Source of the DNA: Lamellibrachia satsuma | Taxonomy: Eukaryota > Annelida > Polychaeta > Sabellida > Siboglinidae | DNA: 64,000 nt | NCBI GenBank assembly: GCA_033239005.1 | Contig: BSQZ01000006.1 | Location: 6,871,501-6,935,500, forward strand | Direction: 5' to 3' | In this document: positions 23,540 to 35,640 of the stretch, piece by piece | How the letters are laid out: every line of letters begins with the position of its first letter | How positions within the stretch are numbered: position 1 is the stretch's first letter | The notes under the pieces: model-generated | Told to the model about the DNA's origin: nothing | Databases searched by the model: none | The model's input: only the letters and a program-made list of their open reading frames with translations | Translations under genes and position numbers: made by a program

Positions 23540-25490
23540 CAGTCAGCCGCCATCTCTGTGAGTCTCACAACCTGACACCTGTCTCTTTAAGGTCTGAGCA
23601 CAACATGTCAAGTAGGTTGGTGGTGTGCCTGCCAACTTGGCCCTTGTATTGGTTTGACCCATCTTCTCAGGCATGCACGACACATGACTGAACATGGGTC
23701 TGTGCACCCTCTGTACTTGCTGTGGTCCAGTGCCACAGCACAAGTACAGATCTTCATTGGATATGATCCTGTTAGGCCAGCGCATGCTCAATATCGATCA
23801 CAGGTAGCAGGTCCTGAAGGCATCTCGCAGACACTGTTTGTGAAGCCCAATGGTTGATACTGCCCGGCTGCTGCAGTTGTACAGCATAACTGGGACAACC
23901 ATCGCATCCATTGTACATCAGTATTCGTTTGTTCAGTGGTATGTGGGCACACATCTTCCACAATGACTGGAATGCGATGTTGCACAGCTTGCATCGTGTC
24001 TGAATGTCTCTAGTGCTGCACAATAGAGATCCCTTACTGGACATCCACTTCTTGTTGCCTCACAGCGTACCACAGGCATCATCTGTCTCAAAGGTATTCG
24101 TGAGGAATATGTGGACATCGTTAGTATTTGTCTCGTTTCCAAACAGGTTGACTGACTATGACTATGACTGCGTCCAGCAGCTCTCACTCTTCTCTGCAAA
24201 GTCAACAACATCTGCCTATTCCACTCTAGTGACATGCCCAGGGTCAAAGCCGGGAGGGGGGGTCAGGCCTAGTTGTGTTCTGCCGGAACACAACCCAGAG
24301 CTGCAGCAAGGTAGAATGTAAACAGCATAGGTGATAAACTGTTGCCTTATGGGATACAGAGAGTCATCTTGAATCAAACTGACTGGGCAGATCTCACACA
24401 AACCATGAAGTACGTACCTGCGAGGAGGAGGCATATAAATCAGAAATATAGCCTGCCAGGTATAGAACCTGCAGTCTTCTGTGTCGTATGATGTTAAATA
24501 ATGGGACGTGATAATGCCAATCTTGTGGACGTCCCAGTGAACAAGTTGACCTCGTGTTGAATGCTGTGTAGAACCACTGTGGGTAGGATTTTGCAGATAA
24601 TGTTCAGGAATACAGTGGGCCTGAAATTAGACAGAACATCAAGCTGTTTCTTTGGTTTCAGCAGTGCCACCAGGACACCTTTTCCCACTGCATTAAATGG
24701 GATGTAGTTCTCAAACACTGTGTTGGTGGTGACTGAGTTTGCATCCGAAATTTCCAGCATACAAGATTTAACATTTAACCAGATTTGCCATCCAAGCCAA
24801 AGGCCCAGATGGCAAGTGGACAAGGAAGCCATTGGCTTATCGAGAGTCCAACAATGTTCATCTATTTATAACCCGACCTCCTGAGATATGTGTCAACCTT
24901 GTTTTTAAACATATTCACGCTACTAGCAGTTACACAATCTGTAGGCAATTTGTTCCATTCATTTATTGTCCTCTGTGAGAACGAGTGCTTCCTGATGTCC
25001 AATCTACATTGATCCTTACTAATTTTACCTCATGTCCTCTAGTTCTGCTATCCTTCTTGAGTGAGAAAAACATATTTCTATCAGTATTTTCATACCCATT
25101 CAATATCTTAAAAACTTCAATCTGATCTCCTCTTAACCTCCTTGTCTCTAGAGTTGTTAAACCACATTCTTTCAGACGTTCTTCATAACTAAGGTCTCTC
25201 AGTTCTGGAATCATTTTAGTTGCTCTCCTTTGTATGCGTTCAAGCGTATCTATATCCTTCTTACGATACTTGAGCAACTGCTTGTTTATTCCATTGGGCC
25301 CAGTCGCACAACCATTCTGCAGCGATTTGAGTGCTCTGTCAACCTCTTCTGATGTTACTGGTTGGAGAAGTGGCCGTGGCTTACCAGTGAAGGGCTTAAG
25401 TGGGCCTTCAGTGGGATCCTTGAACTGCTGCTCTAACCAGAGCCACATGGTGTCTGCCTTATCCTGATCTCGTTCCGTCTTGTAGATTGG
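23540..25490 (-). mobile_element. Decayed LINE (RT to C-terminus), nested host of a CR1 insertion
   Basis: Read on the minus strand: VTSEEVDRALKSLQNGCATG (RT start, about 25350); then interruption by CR1; VGKGVLVALLKPKKQ (about 24680); GNSLSPMLFTFYLAAA; ADVVDF, a damaged YADD box, near 24210; CKLCNIAFQSLWKMCAH; and MRWPNRIISNEDLY plus FSHVSCMPE near the C-terminus. It is heavily frameshifted. It belongs to a LINE lineage different from CR1. Part of it is present again at 34810-35640 by the tandem duplication. Confidence 0.75.
24773..25262 (-). mobile_element. 5'-truncated CR1 insertion
   Basis: Nearly identical to the last ~490 bp of the CR1 at 26655-30757, from KKDIDTLERIQRRATKMIP down to the 3' tail GCCATCCAAGCCAAAGGCCC. 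It sits between two pieces of another LINE's RT, so it inserted into an already dead LINE. The last coding part carries a one-base deletion relative to the long copy. Confidence 0.9.
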
Positions 25491-25885
25491 GTGTAGAGGC
25501 GACTATCCCAGCATGGAAATAGAGGTTAGACTTCACTGGGCCGTAGAGCAATATGTTCTGTTTTCTACATATATTATATATTTTAATGCTGATGTCCCCT
25601 ATAATATTATGTGGGACAGCAATATATATTGCTACTGGATGTTATTTTACATGTTTTGATGACATGATTAGCTTGGTACCAGGCGTAACGGTTCTGTGAA
25701 ATACTGTACTTCTACAGTAATTTTATTTAATATGCCCCCAAGTATAATATGCACCATGAGTTTTTGCTCAAATCTGATAGAATTTCTATATTACCATGCA
25801 TAATACGCATCCCAACTTCATCAACCCCAGATTTCCCCAGTTCTGATAGTTCAGTTGAAGCACGATTTAGTGTGTCCCTTAGCCT
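25490..25885. other. Non-coding
   Basis: AT-rich. Contains one CGTAAC motif at 25684. Confidence 0.45.
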
Positions 25886-25888
25886 AGT

Positions 25889-26415
25889 GTCTTCTCCCAC
25901 GGGTGTGAACAGTGTCTTCTCCCATGGGTGTGAACAGTGTCTTGTCCCACGAGTGTGAACAGTGTCTTGTCCCACGAGTGTGAACAGTGTCTTCTTCCAC
26001 GGGTGTGAACAGTGTTTTGACCCATAGGTGTGAACAGTGTCTTCTCCCACGGGTGTGAACAGTGTCTTCTCCCACGGGTGTGAACAGTGTCTTCTCCCAC
26101 GGGTGTGAACAGTGTCTTCTCCCATGGGTGTGAACAGTGTCTTCTCCCATGGGTGTGAGCAATGTCTTCTCCCACCAGTGTGAACAGTGTCTTCTCCCAC
26201 CGGTGTGAACAGTTTCTTCTCCCACCAGTGTGAACAGTGTCTTCTCCCACCAGTGTGAACAGTGTCTTCTCTCACCGGTGTGAACATTGTCTTCTCCCAC
26301 TGGTGTGAACAGTGTTTTCTCCCACGGGTGTGAACAGTGTCTTCTCCCACTGGTGTGAACAGTGTCTTCTCCCAAGGGTGTGAACAGTGTCTTCTCCCAC
26401 GGGTGTGAACAGTTT
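25889..26415. repeat. 25-bp minisatellite, about 21 copies
   Basis: Unit CTTCTCCCACGGGTGTGAAC plus AGTGT. Three units give a 25-residue periodic open frame on the minus strand, which is an artefact. This array is present only in the left duplicate. Confidence 0.96.
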
Positions 26416-26746
26416 ATGTTATGGCTCATTCCATGGTGCTATTTGGACTGCAAAACTGGACTGCAAAATTTTTTTAACGAATGTAAATGTTTTTTTATGT
26501 GGAATGATTGAATGAATGCATGGATAAAATGAGATAAGAATTGTTGTAAATAATTTAGGTTAATCTAGGGCTCCTGATTATTGTGTATTCGGTCCAACAA
26601 TAATTTTGTTTAACCTTACCATGTATAATACTCACCTTGACTTTTAAGTAAAACATTATTTAACAAGATTTGCCATCCAAGCCAAAGGCCCAGATGGCAA
26701 GTGGACAAGGAAGCCATTGGCTTATCGAGAGTCCAACAATGTTCAC

Positions 26747-29461
26747 CTACTTATAACCCGCCCTCCTGATATATGTGTCAACCTTGTTTTTAAACATATT
26801 CACGCTGCTAGCAGTTACACAATCTGTAGACAATTTGTTCCATTCATTTATTATCCTCTGTGAGAACGAGTGCTTCCTGATGTCCAATCTACATTGATCC
26901 TTTACTAATTTTACCTCATGTCCTCTAGTTCTGCTATCCTTCTTGAGTGAGAAAAACATATTTCTATCAATATTTTCATACCCATTCAATATCTTAAAAA
27001 CTTCAATCTGATCTCCTCTTAACCTCCTTGTCTCTAGAGTTGTTAAACCACATTCTTTCAGGCGTTCTTCATAACTAAGGTCTCTAAGTTCTGGAATCAT
27101 TTTAGTTGCTCTCCTTTGTATGCGTTCAAGCGTATCTATATCCTTCTTACGATATGGTCTCCATGCTTGTATACAGTATTCTAAATGAGGTCTAACTATT
27201 GCTTTATAAAGAGGTATAATTAACTTTTTTCCCTTGTATGTTATGTTTCTTCTAATCAATCCAAGAATTTGATTACCCTTTGAAGCTGCAATACCACACT
27301 GCTCTGAAACTTTCATATCAGCGCTTATTGTAACTCCTAAGTCCTTTTCTTTTACAGTAGTACCCAGAACAGTATCTCCCATTTTATAGTTTACATTCAA
27401 GTTCCCATGTCCTGTATGTAGGGCATTTACATTTCCCAAAATTGAACAGCATCTGCCATTTCTCAGACCATTTCACTAATCTGTCTAGATCGTTTTGTAA
27501 ATGTTGTTTATCACCATCAGCATTAACCTTTCTAAACAGTTTTGTGTCATCCACAAATTTCAGTACGTTACTTGTTATACTGTCGTCCAAGTCATTGATA
27601 TAAATTAAGAATAATATAGGTCCTAATACTGATCCTTGAGGTACCCCACTCAAAACCGATTTCCAATTTGAAACTTCTCCATCTACTACAACTCGTTGTC
27701 TTCTGTCAGTCAGCCATTGTTCTATCCAGTCAGTTATGCTATCCCCGATACCATGGGCGTTTAATTTAAGTAGCAATCTTTGATGTGGCACTTTGTCAAA
27801 AGCTTTCTGAAAATCTAAGTAGATAATATCTACTGGCGATCCCACGTCTATCCACTTAGTGATTTCTTCCAAAAAACATAACATATTTGTTAAGCATGAC
27901 CTCACTTTAAGGAATCCATGTTGAGATGAATTTAATAATTTATGCTTAACGAGGAAGTCCACCATATGGTCTTTAATTAACCTTTCTAATAATTTACAAA
28001 TCACTGACGTTAAACTCACTGGTCTGTAATTCTCTGACTTATTTCTCGAACCCTTTTTAAATAATGGTATGATGTTTGCTTCTTTCCATTCAAACGGAAC
28101 AACTCCCTGTTTTAATGACAAGTTGAATACTCTTGCAAGTGGTATACTGATTTGATCTACTGTTTCCATTAGTAATTTTGGAGGAATCCCATCCACTCCC
28201 GGTGATTTGTTATCCTTCATTGCCTTTATTTTCTTAGCTACCAATTCTGGAGTTACAACTAACGGTCCTAAATATTCAGATTTAGCCCCCTGAAATTTAG
28301 CATCAGCAAATGGTAATGAACTAATATCTTCTTTGGTGAACACTGAACTGAAGTAACCATTTAGGTCTTCCGCCATTAAAAACCCCTGTGATATTATATT
28401 TCCAGCACTGTCTTCTAGAGGTCCAACCTTGTCTTGTACGTTTTGTTTACTCCTGACATATGCATAAAAACTCTTGCTGTCATTTTTTATGTTACATGCC
28501 AGTTTTTGCTCATAGCTACTTTTAGATTGTCTGATTTCAGTTGTAGCTGCATTAAGTGCCTCTTTGTATTTTGCATAGTCTTCTTCCTTTCTGGTACGCC
28601 TATAAACCCTCCACATAGTTTGTTTTAGCATTATTTTTCTAATAGCCTCTTTTGACAAGTGTTTCTTTCTACACCGTTTTCCTTGTTTTCGGAAGGGAAC
28701 AAATTTATCGATGATACTCTCAATTTCATATTTTAGAATATTCCAACATTCAATTGCGGTCTTATTCATCAGCATGTTATTCCAATCTAGCTGTGCTAAG
28801 TATTTTCTCATATCTTTGTAGTTACCTTTGTGGAAGTTTCTATTGTACGTTTTCTTATTTTTACCTTCTGATTTTACATTGATGTCAAAATGTATTTGAT
28901 TATGGTCACTATTACCCAATGGTTCAAATATTTTTACATTGTCCACTAATTCTTTTTGTGATGACAAAACTATATCTAATACATTTTCTCCCCTGGTTGG
29001 TTCTAGTACGTGCTGAGTAAGAAAGCTATCCTGGATTAAACATAGAAATTGTTGATCCTCAATCCCTGTGCTCTCTAGAGAATTCCATTGTATGTGTCCA
29101 TGGTTAAAATCTCCCATTATGATACATTCCCCTTTACTAACTTCCTTTATAGCGTTTTAATTTTTGTGTTGTCCTCTTCGTTTATGTTTGGACTTCGGTA
29201 AACTAATCCAATAGTTAATTTTGAATTTCCTGAAACAATTTTGCACCAAACAGCTTCATCGCAATCTGCTTCCCTTTCTAGTTTTATTTCATAAGCCTGA
29301 ATAGATTCTTTAACATATAAAATAACTCCCCCGCCCCTTCTTCCTATTCGATCTTTCCTAAACATTACGTATCCTGTCAGTCCTAATTCAGCATCTGTTA
29401 TATCTATGTTGGCCCATGATTCAGTTATACCAATTATGTGAGGGTCAATATCTTCTACCAT
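26747..29461 (-). pseudogene. CR1 ORF2: endonuclease-reverse transcriptase, three frames
   Basis: The apurinic-type endonuclease starts MVEDIDPHIIGITESW (29461) and runs on in a second frame from 29117 (MGDFNHGHIQWN, then GNSDHNQIHFDI). The RT has GVDGIPPKLL, YLDFQKAFDKVPHQRL, SGVPQGSVLGPILFLIYIND and the catalytic FVDD at 27546-27557. A third frame from about 27439 carries the C-terminal part (GLIRRNITYKGKK, DTLERIQRRATKMIPEL). Two frameshifts (near 29130 and 27400) inactivate it; domains and catalytic residues are otherwise present. It would nick target DNA and copy the element RNA at the nick. Confidence 0.9.
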
Positions 29462-29619
29462 AATGTTTAATTCGTTTTCTTATTTACTATGCTCCTTGCA
29501 TTTAAACATACGCATCTATAACCTTTTTCAGAGATGTTTTTGGATGATTTGATATTGGTTTATCTGTGCTAGTGGCCTCTTGTTCTGCTTGAGACACCTC
29601 TAGGTAACCCCCTGCACTT

Positions 29620-30740
29620 CTAGTTTAAAGAATGTTTACTTCCAAAAATATTTGTCATTGTACCCAAGTCGCTATCTACTGCTGCTGAAAGTTTGTCCTT
29701 GAATACTGCCGCCCCCTTTCCACTTAAATGAAGCCCATCCTTCATGTACATATCTGCCCTCCCAACAAAACTTCCCCATAAATCCACAAATCCAACTTCC
29801 TCTTCCCTACACAGCCTCTGGACTAACATGTTAATTGCCATCCCCGACAATTTCGATATTTGTGACCCCTCCTGCCCATTACAGGTAAAATCCCTGACAG
29901 TATTGCCTGCTCAACCCGCGTCTGTTTTAGTGTTCTGACCAACTGCCTATATTTCCTAACTATGGCAGTTGTACCCTCCCTCTCTACGTTATTTGTCCCT
30001 ACATGTACTAAAACAGATCCACCCTTACCCGAGCCTACGATGTTTTTTACCCTCTCAGTTATCGCCTCTATTTTGGCTCCAGGCAAGCAGACCACCACAT
30101 CATCTCCCTTGTTTAAGACTCTGTCGGTCTTCCTAACTATCGAATCCCCCACAAACACCCTCGCTCTCTTCCTCACCCCCTCTATCACTGCTGCAGAATA
30201 ACTCTTCCTTTCGATCCCCTCCATCACATTCTGTCCTGACCCCTTCCCTCCTGTCTCCCCCACTTCCCACTCCTTTGCTCTTGTCTCTCCCACTCCCCTC
30301 TCCTTCACTCCGGTTATTTTCCCTTCCGTCTCCCCCACTCCCTTCTCCTTCCCTCCTGTCTCCCCTACTCCCCTCTCCTTCACTCCGGTTGTTTTCCCTC
30401 CCGTCTCCCCCACTCCCTTCTCCTTCCCTCCTGTCTCCGCTACTCCCCTCTCCTTCACTCCGGTTGTCTTCCCTCCCGTCTCCCCCACTCCCTTCTCCTT
30501 CCCTCCTGTCTCCCCTACTCCCCTCTCCTTCACTCTCGTTGTCTTCCCTCCCGTTCCTTTCCTTCCCGTCTCCTTACGTCCTGTCTCCCTATGACCTGTC
30601 ACCTTCCCTCCTCTCAGCTTCCTCCCAGGCTGAGGTGAGCTCTCCCTAGCATCTCTTGTGTCTTTCCCCACTTTATCGTCTACAGTTCCCCCACCGGAAC
30701 TACTGGCACAACTCCCCTGTTCCCTTCCCACCATTGCCAC
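29620..30740 (-). pseudogene. CR1 ORF1 with SGNH/GDSL hydrolase domain and repetitive linker
   Basis: The first 180 or so residues are Gly/Lys/Glu/Thr-rich, with a 25-residue repeat (GGKTTGVKERGVGET type) about four times (plus-strand 30275-30560). Then come SGNH blocks: FVGDSIV (GDSIV codons 30149-30135), VLVHVGTNN near 30009-29989 (Gly/Asn block III), and after a frameshift near 29835, MKDGLHLSGKG (DGLH codons at about 29740-29729, the block V Asp-x-x-His). Esterase ORF1s are known in CR1 elements. They are proposed to act on lipids or to bind RNA complexes; the role is not settled. Confidence 0.85.
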
Positions 30741-30931
30741 AATGAGCAGTCTCAGCTCTTTATGGAAAAGAATGCGTATTATACATGGTAAATGGGTTTA
30801 TTTGATCAATGTGTCATTAATAACATCCCATGAGGAAGCATTTCAGTATAATATAATAATTATTTTTAGCTACATATTTATTCATCTTGAAGTTAGTAAT
30901 GGTTATATATATTTATTGATCTTGAAGTAAT

Positions 30932-32841
30932 GTCATATCTTCTACCCTGGTAGAAGATCTGAGAACTATTATGGATCCTGATGAAATTTGCGGATGACAC
31001 AAAGGTGTTTAGAAGGGTTAACAATGATGGTGATAAACAACATTTACAAAACGATCTAGACAGATTAGTGAAATGGTCTGAGAAATGGCAGATGTTGTTC
31101 AATTTTGGGAAATGTAAATGCGTACGTACAGGACATGGGAACTTGGATGTTAACTATAAAATGGGAGATACTGTTCTGGGTTCTACTGTAAAAGAAAAGG
31201 ACTTAGGAATAAAATAAGTGCTGATATGAAAGTTTCAGAGCAGCGTGGTATTGCAGCTTCAAAGGGTAATCAAATTCTTGGGTTGATTAGGAAAAATATA
31301 ACATACAAGGAAAAAAAGCTAAATAAGCCTCTGTATAAAGCAGTAGTTAGGCCTCATTTAGAGTATTGTATACAAGCTTGGAGACCATATTGTAAGAAGG
31401 ATATAGATACGCTTGAACGCATACAAAGGAGAGCAACTAAAATGATTCCAGAACTTAGAGACCTTAGTTATGAAGAACGCCTGAAAGAATGTGGTTTAAC
31501 AACTCTAGAGACAAGGAGGTTAAGAGGAGATCAAATTGAAGTTTTTAAGATATTGAATGGGTATGAAAATATTGATAGAAATATTTTTTTCTCACTCAAG
31601 AAAAATAATAGAACTAGAGGACATGAGGTAACATTAGTAAAGGATCAGTGCAGATTGGAGATCAGGAATTACTCGTTCTCACAGAGGACAATAAATGAAT
31701 GAAACAAATTATCTACAGATTGTGTAACTGCTAGCATGGTGAATATGTTTAAAAACAAGTTTGACACATATCTCAGGAGGGCGGATTACACATAGATTAA
31801 AAATGTTGGACTCTCGATAAGCCAATGGCTTCCTTGTCCACTTGCCATCTGGGTCTTTGCCTTGCCAGAAGTAGAAAGGAAACTGGAGAGAGGTTCACGA
31901 CAAACACAGGCATGCCGCAGGGGGACTGTCTAAGTCCAGTCCTCTTCATCCTCTACCTAGCCAAAGCCAACCTGAATTGAATGATCACAACTACCTCCTG
32001 AAGTCTCCTGAACCACCATCACCAACAAGTACACCTCTGATAGATCATGCATACAGCAAACCGATAAACACAATTATCGATGCACGGTACACAGTTGACA
32101 CAGAGTGGGCTGTGACAGGGAGCAGACATATAATAAAAAAATCAGAGTACACACAATCAGGGGGACCAACCTGCTAGAGCAATGCCAACTTCAGAACAAC
32201 ATCACCAAATATGAGGAGTACACCATAGACAGACTATCCAAGGATGTCTCATGGAAATGCTGCAAGATCCTGGGTTCTCTGCTTGATACTGAAGAAGACA
32301 TCAAATGAAGAAAGAAGCTGGCGCTTGATGCAATGAGTGCATTCCAAGAGGTCTGGAAGTGTAATTAAACCAACCGCAGTCTGAATATCAGAATCTCTAA
32401 GAGGCACTGGTCCAGAGCATCTTTCTGTACAACTCAGAAATCTGGACTATGATGTCAACTCTCACTGGTCAAGTGAATGTATTCCAGCGTCAATTGCTCA
32501 GAATGGTAATTAACATCAGGTGGCCAGACAAGATAAGTAATGACGACCTCAGAGCTATCACGAAACACACAGACTGGAGTGACAAGATCTATGGGAGAAT
32601 TAAGATTCCGATGGTGTGGTCACCTGCTGTGAATGTCAGAAAACACCCCTGCAAGAAGAGCATTGGCTGAAGCAGACAAGGATGAGCGAAGACCCAAAGC
32701 TAATTTGGCTGGCCCTGATGAAGCAGAACTTGGCAAAACATGAAATCAGCTGGAAGCGAGCTAAGGATCGTGTCTGGTGGAGGTCTTTAAAGTGGAGGAT
32801 AACTGCAGTGATGCACCCCGCATGTGGAAGCTGAAAGATGA
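30932..32841 (+). mobile_element. Chimeric LINE insertion with 9-bp target duplication
   Basis: TGAAGTAAT occurs at 30923-30931 and again at 32842-32850; the right duplicate has the single empty site near 35928. Between them lie a CR1 3' part (about 30965-31862: KFADDTKVFRRVN, then LERIQRRATKMIPEL) and, joined directly, the 3' part of an unrelated LINE (31863-32841: GMPQGDCLSPVLFILYLAKA, RFRWCGHLL, ENTPARRALAEADKDERRPK). The CR1 tail is cut off in mid-motif at the join. One target duplication around both pieces fits one event with template switching. Confidence 0.85.
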
Positions 32842-32842
32842 T

Positions 32843-33690
32843 GAAGTAATTATGTTCATTAGTTATGTTTCAGTCTGACATTTTATTGGACATCATGAAG
32901 GTAAAAAATAACGGCATTATTCAAATAACAGCTATGAAATAATACATTCATCATGAAGTTGATTATATACAGCTTCATAATCAAGGTAAAATTTTTAAAT
33001 AATTAATTTGTTGTATCAAAATATTGTGAGGAAGTTTGGTATTGGACGTAGCAATAAAAATGGGTATGTTAAGAAAATAAGTGTGGGTAGGAGTACCCCA
33101 GTAGCTATTGTGGGGGGGGCTATATTATAGTTTATGACATAGATTTGAACATTTATGCATCAGACGCTTAAAATGTGGCGTTATCCGTATTGAATTTAAA
33201 ATAATAACTCTAAAATAATAAATAATTTTTTTAAGGTTTTTTTTTGACTGTTTGTTACACTTTAAAGGGGAAATGCCCTTCATCAGCATCGGATTTATGG
33301 AAAATATATATATATTTCCTGACAGATCTCATTGAGACAAAGCCAGTGACCTCTGTGGTATGTGTGATAATATTATTTTAGAAAAAGAAATAACCAAGTA
33401 ATAAGGCATGGAAAGTTCAAAGTGAACTGTCAGACAAAGATGACAAATGACATTGTCACTTGTGGTTGCCAGTTGACAGAGCCTCATACTGCCGCTGTCT
33501 TTGCAGAAGTCTCCATGTAGTGTGTTAGCTATGATTAGCTCACTGAGCTCCAGGTGACTGAAGCCACACTTAATACCTACTAGCTATACAATGGCAGACT
33601 GATCTAGCATCTCATCATTTTTTTTCGGTATCAGATGAAATTTAGCCAGTTTATTCTGAAGTTTATGTTCACTTTCAGCTTTCAGAAGAA
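32843..33690. repeat. Distal part of the left duplicate
   Basis: Matches 35925-36775 in order. It contains the counterpart of the minus-strand frame at 36778-36461, broken here by small changes. Confidence 0.8.
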
Positions 33691-33784
33691 TCTCCACAAT
33701 TTCCTAGAAACGTGTTGTTGTTCCCAAAAAATAGCATTCTTTATAGTATAGTATAGTATAGTATAGTATAGTAAAATTGTGTAT

Positions 33785-33935
33785 TACTTACTTACTACTT
33801 AGTCCTCTTCGTGCCCGGTGGCACATAAGGCATCAACAAGAGAGCGCCACTGCTGTCGGTCTGCAGCCCATTTGGTGATGGTGTTCCATGTCAGGCCGCA
33901 TTCTTTCATCTCCTTCTCCACTGTTCGTCTCCATG
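33785..33935 (-). mobile_element. Short 5'-truncated LINE tail with 7-bp target duplication
   Basis: TGTGTAT flanks the insertion at 33778-33784 and 33936-33942. The left duplicate has the empty site (GTGTATAGGAAAC near 22586). The minus strand encodes a LINE C-terminus, TWRRTVEKEMKECGLTWN through WRSLVDALCATGHEED and a stop, and ends in a TTAC/GTAA-type tail rather than poly-A. Confidence 0.88.
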
Positions 33936-34317
33936 TGTGTATAGGAAACTAGAATACAACATAATCTTTATCATTAATTTGCGTCTTCTTCAATTTTCTA
34001 TAAAAAAATATTCTACAGAGCATAGTAGAATATTGTATACAATACTTTAGAATACTAGAAATTCTATAGAATTGTCTCTGCAAAAATCCTGTAGAATATT
34101 CTTTAAAAATTCTTTAGATTTTTCCCTAAGGGTTGGCATTATGGCAACAGCTCTTATAACAAGAACTATCCCTTGCCTAGGGGAAGGATGCCTTCACCGT
34201 GATGATGTGCTCACTCCTGGTGTTTTGTACACAGTGCTATTGCAACCAATTCATTTGGTTCTTTGCAATAAGAACGTCATTCCAAGATTATTTTCATCCT
34301 GAGCATTCTTCTTCTAG

Positions 34318-34640
34318 TGCACAACAAGTGGAAGTTTTTTTGACATAGGCAGACTGGATTTCTTTAACCTTGCTAGACACAATGTTTTCTGCAAAACTAA
34401 TTTGCATGGTACATATGTCCTCATTAAGGTTGCCCTTGACCTCTTGAACCACTGATTCTTGATGAGTTCTTTCTTTCTGACAAATATGGTGTATTCCGTG
34501 GAAAACATTTCCTTCAGTTCCTCTGTGTGTACTTCCTGTGTCTCTAATGGGATTTTCTTTTAGCCATTATCCAACTCAAGTCACTTCCACCGTGACATCT
34601 TTACTGGATCTTGTATTTTCTGCAGTAGCTCTTTAACATC
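34318..34640 (-). pseudogene. Transposase-like remnant C-right (duplicate of C-left)
   Basis: Same frames as 22978-23292: KEMFSTEYTIFVRKKELIKN, FAEN (34384-34395) and EIQSA (34348-34362). Separate point changes show independent decay after duplication. Confidence 0.65.
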
Positions 34641-34809
34641 CTTCTTCTGAGGCTTCTACACAAAGTGGTCAGAATTTAGCTGTGCTACATTAAAACTTGG
34701 TACAAGGTGTAACAATAATCACCATACCTTGGTATTGAGCGTAACAACCATTTCGTAATATTTAAAAGAAATTTTTATGTGTTTTCTATTGATTGGTTGA
34801 TTGATTACT

Positions 34810-35640
34810 GTTCCTGTGACAGATTAATTTGGGAATTTCTTACTGTAACAATCATAGTCAAGTAGGTTGGTGGTGTACCTGCCAACTCGGCCCTTGTATT
34901 GGTTTGACCCATCAACCACAAACTGCAGGCCCAGTTGTGCTGAGGTATTCTCAGGCATGCATGACACATGACTGAACATGGGTCTGTGTGCCCTCTGTAC
35001 TTGCTGTGACAGCGGTCCAGTGCCACAGCACAAGTACAGATCTTCATTGGATATGATCCTGTTAGGTCAATGCATGCTCAATATCTATCACAGGTGGCAG
35101 GGCCTGGTGGCATCTCGCAGACATCTAGTTTGTAAAGCACAATGGTTGGTACTGTCCGGCTGCTGCAGTTGTACAGCATGACTGGGACAACCATCACATT
35201 CATTGTACACCAGTAATCGTTTGTTCAGTGGTCTGTGGGCACATATCTTCCACAATGACTGGAATGCGATGTTGCGCAGCTTGCATCGTGTCTCTAGTGC
35301 TGCACAATAGAGATCCCTTACTGGGCATCCACCTCTTGTTGCCTCACAGCGTACCACAGGCATCATCTGTCTCAAAGGTATTCGCGATTAGTGTTAGTAT
35401 TTGTCTCATTTCCAAACAGGTTCAAATTGGACAGCTTAGTGCGAGTGGTGGATATGACTGCGTCCAGCGGCTCATGCTCTTCATCTACAAAGTCAACAAC
35501 GTCTGCCTATTCCCACTCCAGTGACATGCCCAGGGTCAAAGCCGGGGGGGGGTCAGGCTAGTTGTATTCTGCCGGAACATAACCAGGGCTGCAGCAAGGT
35601 AGCACGTAAACAGCACAGGTGATAAACTGTTGCCTTATGG
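34810..35640 (-). mobile_element. LINE C-terminal remnant, duplicate of 23540-24375
   Basis: Reads KLRNIAFQSLWKICAHRPL, then ISNEDLYLCCGTG, FSHVSCMPENTSAQLGLQFV and VDGSNQYKGRVGRYTTNLLD, the typical C-terminal tail of several animal LINEs. It carries a 27-bp segment absent from the left copy. Confidence 0.75.

Larger units (their letters stand above)
26655..30757 (-). mobile_element. Nearly full-length CR1-type LINE
   Basis: About 4.1 kb. It has an ORF1 with an SGNH hydrolase domain, an ORF2 with endonuclease and RT, and a 3' tail shared with copies at 24773, 31800 and 48252. Comparison with the uninterrupted right duplicate (AAACATTATAGG near 35803) puts the insertion point between ACATTA at 26653 and TATGG near 30757. 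Only a few frameshifts break it, so it is a young copy. There is no poly-A tail; the conserved tail motif serves instead, as usual in CR1. Confidence 0.9.
22465..33695. repeat. Left copy of a tandem duplication, expanded by insertions
   Basis: Segments 22465-24375, 26540-26653, 30760-30931 and 32843-33690 align in order and orientation with the contiguous right copy 33696-36790. The junction near 33690 joins the end (GAATCTCCA) directly to a second start (CAATTTCCTAGAAACG). The gaps are explained by the CR1 at 26655-30757, the chimeric insertion at 30932-32841, and about 2.1 kb (24375-26540) that is absent from the right copy. Confidence 0.85.

Noticed and set aside
25727..26429. 200-codon minus-strand His/Thr-rich frames
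   Set aside because: Artefact of the 25-bp minisatellite.
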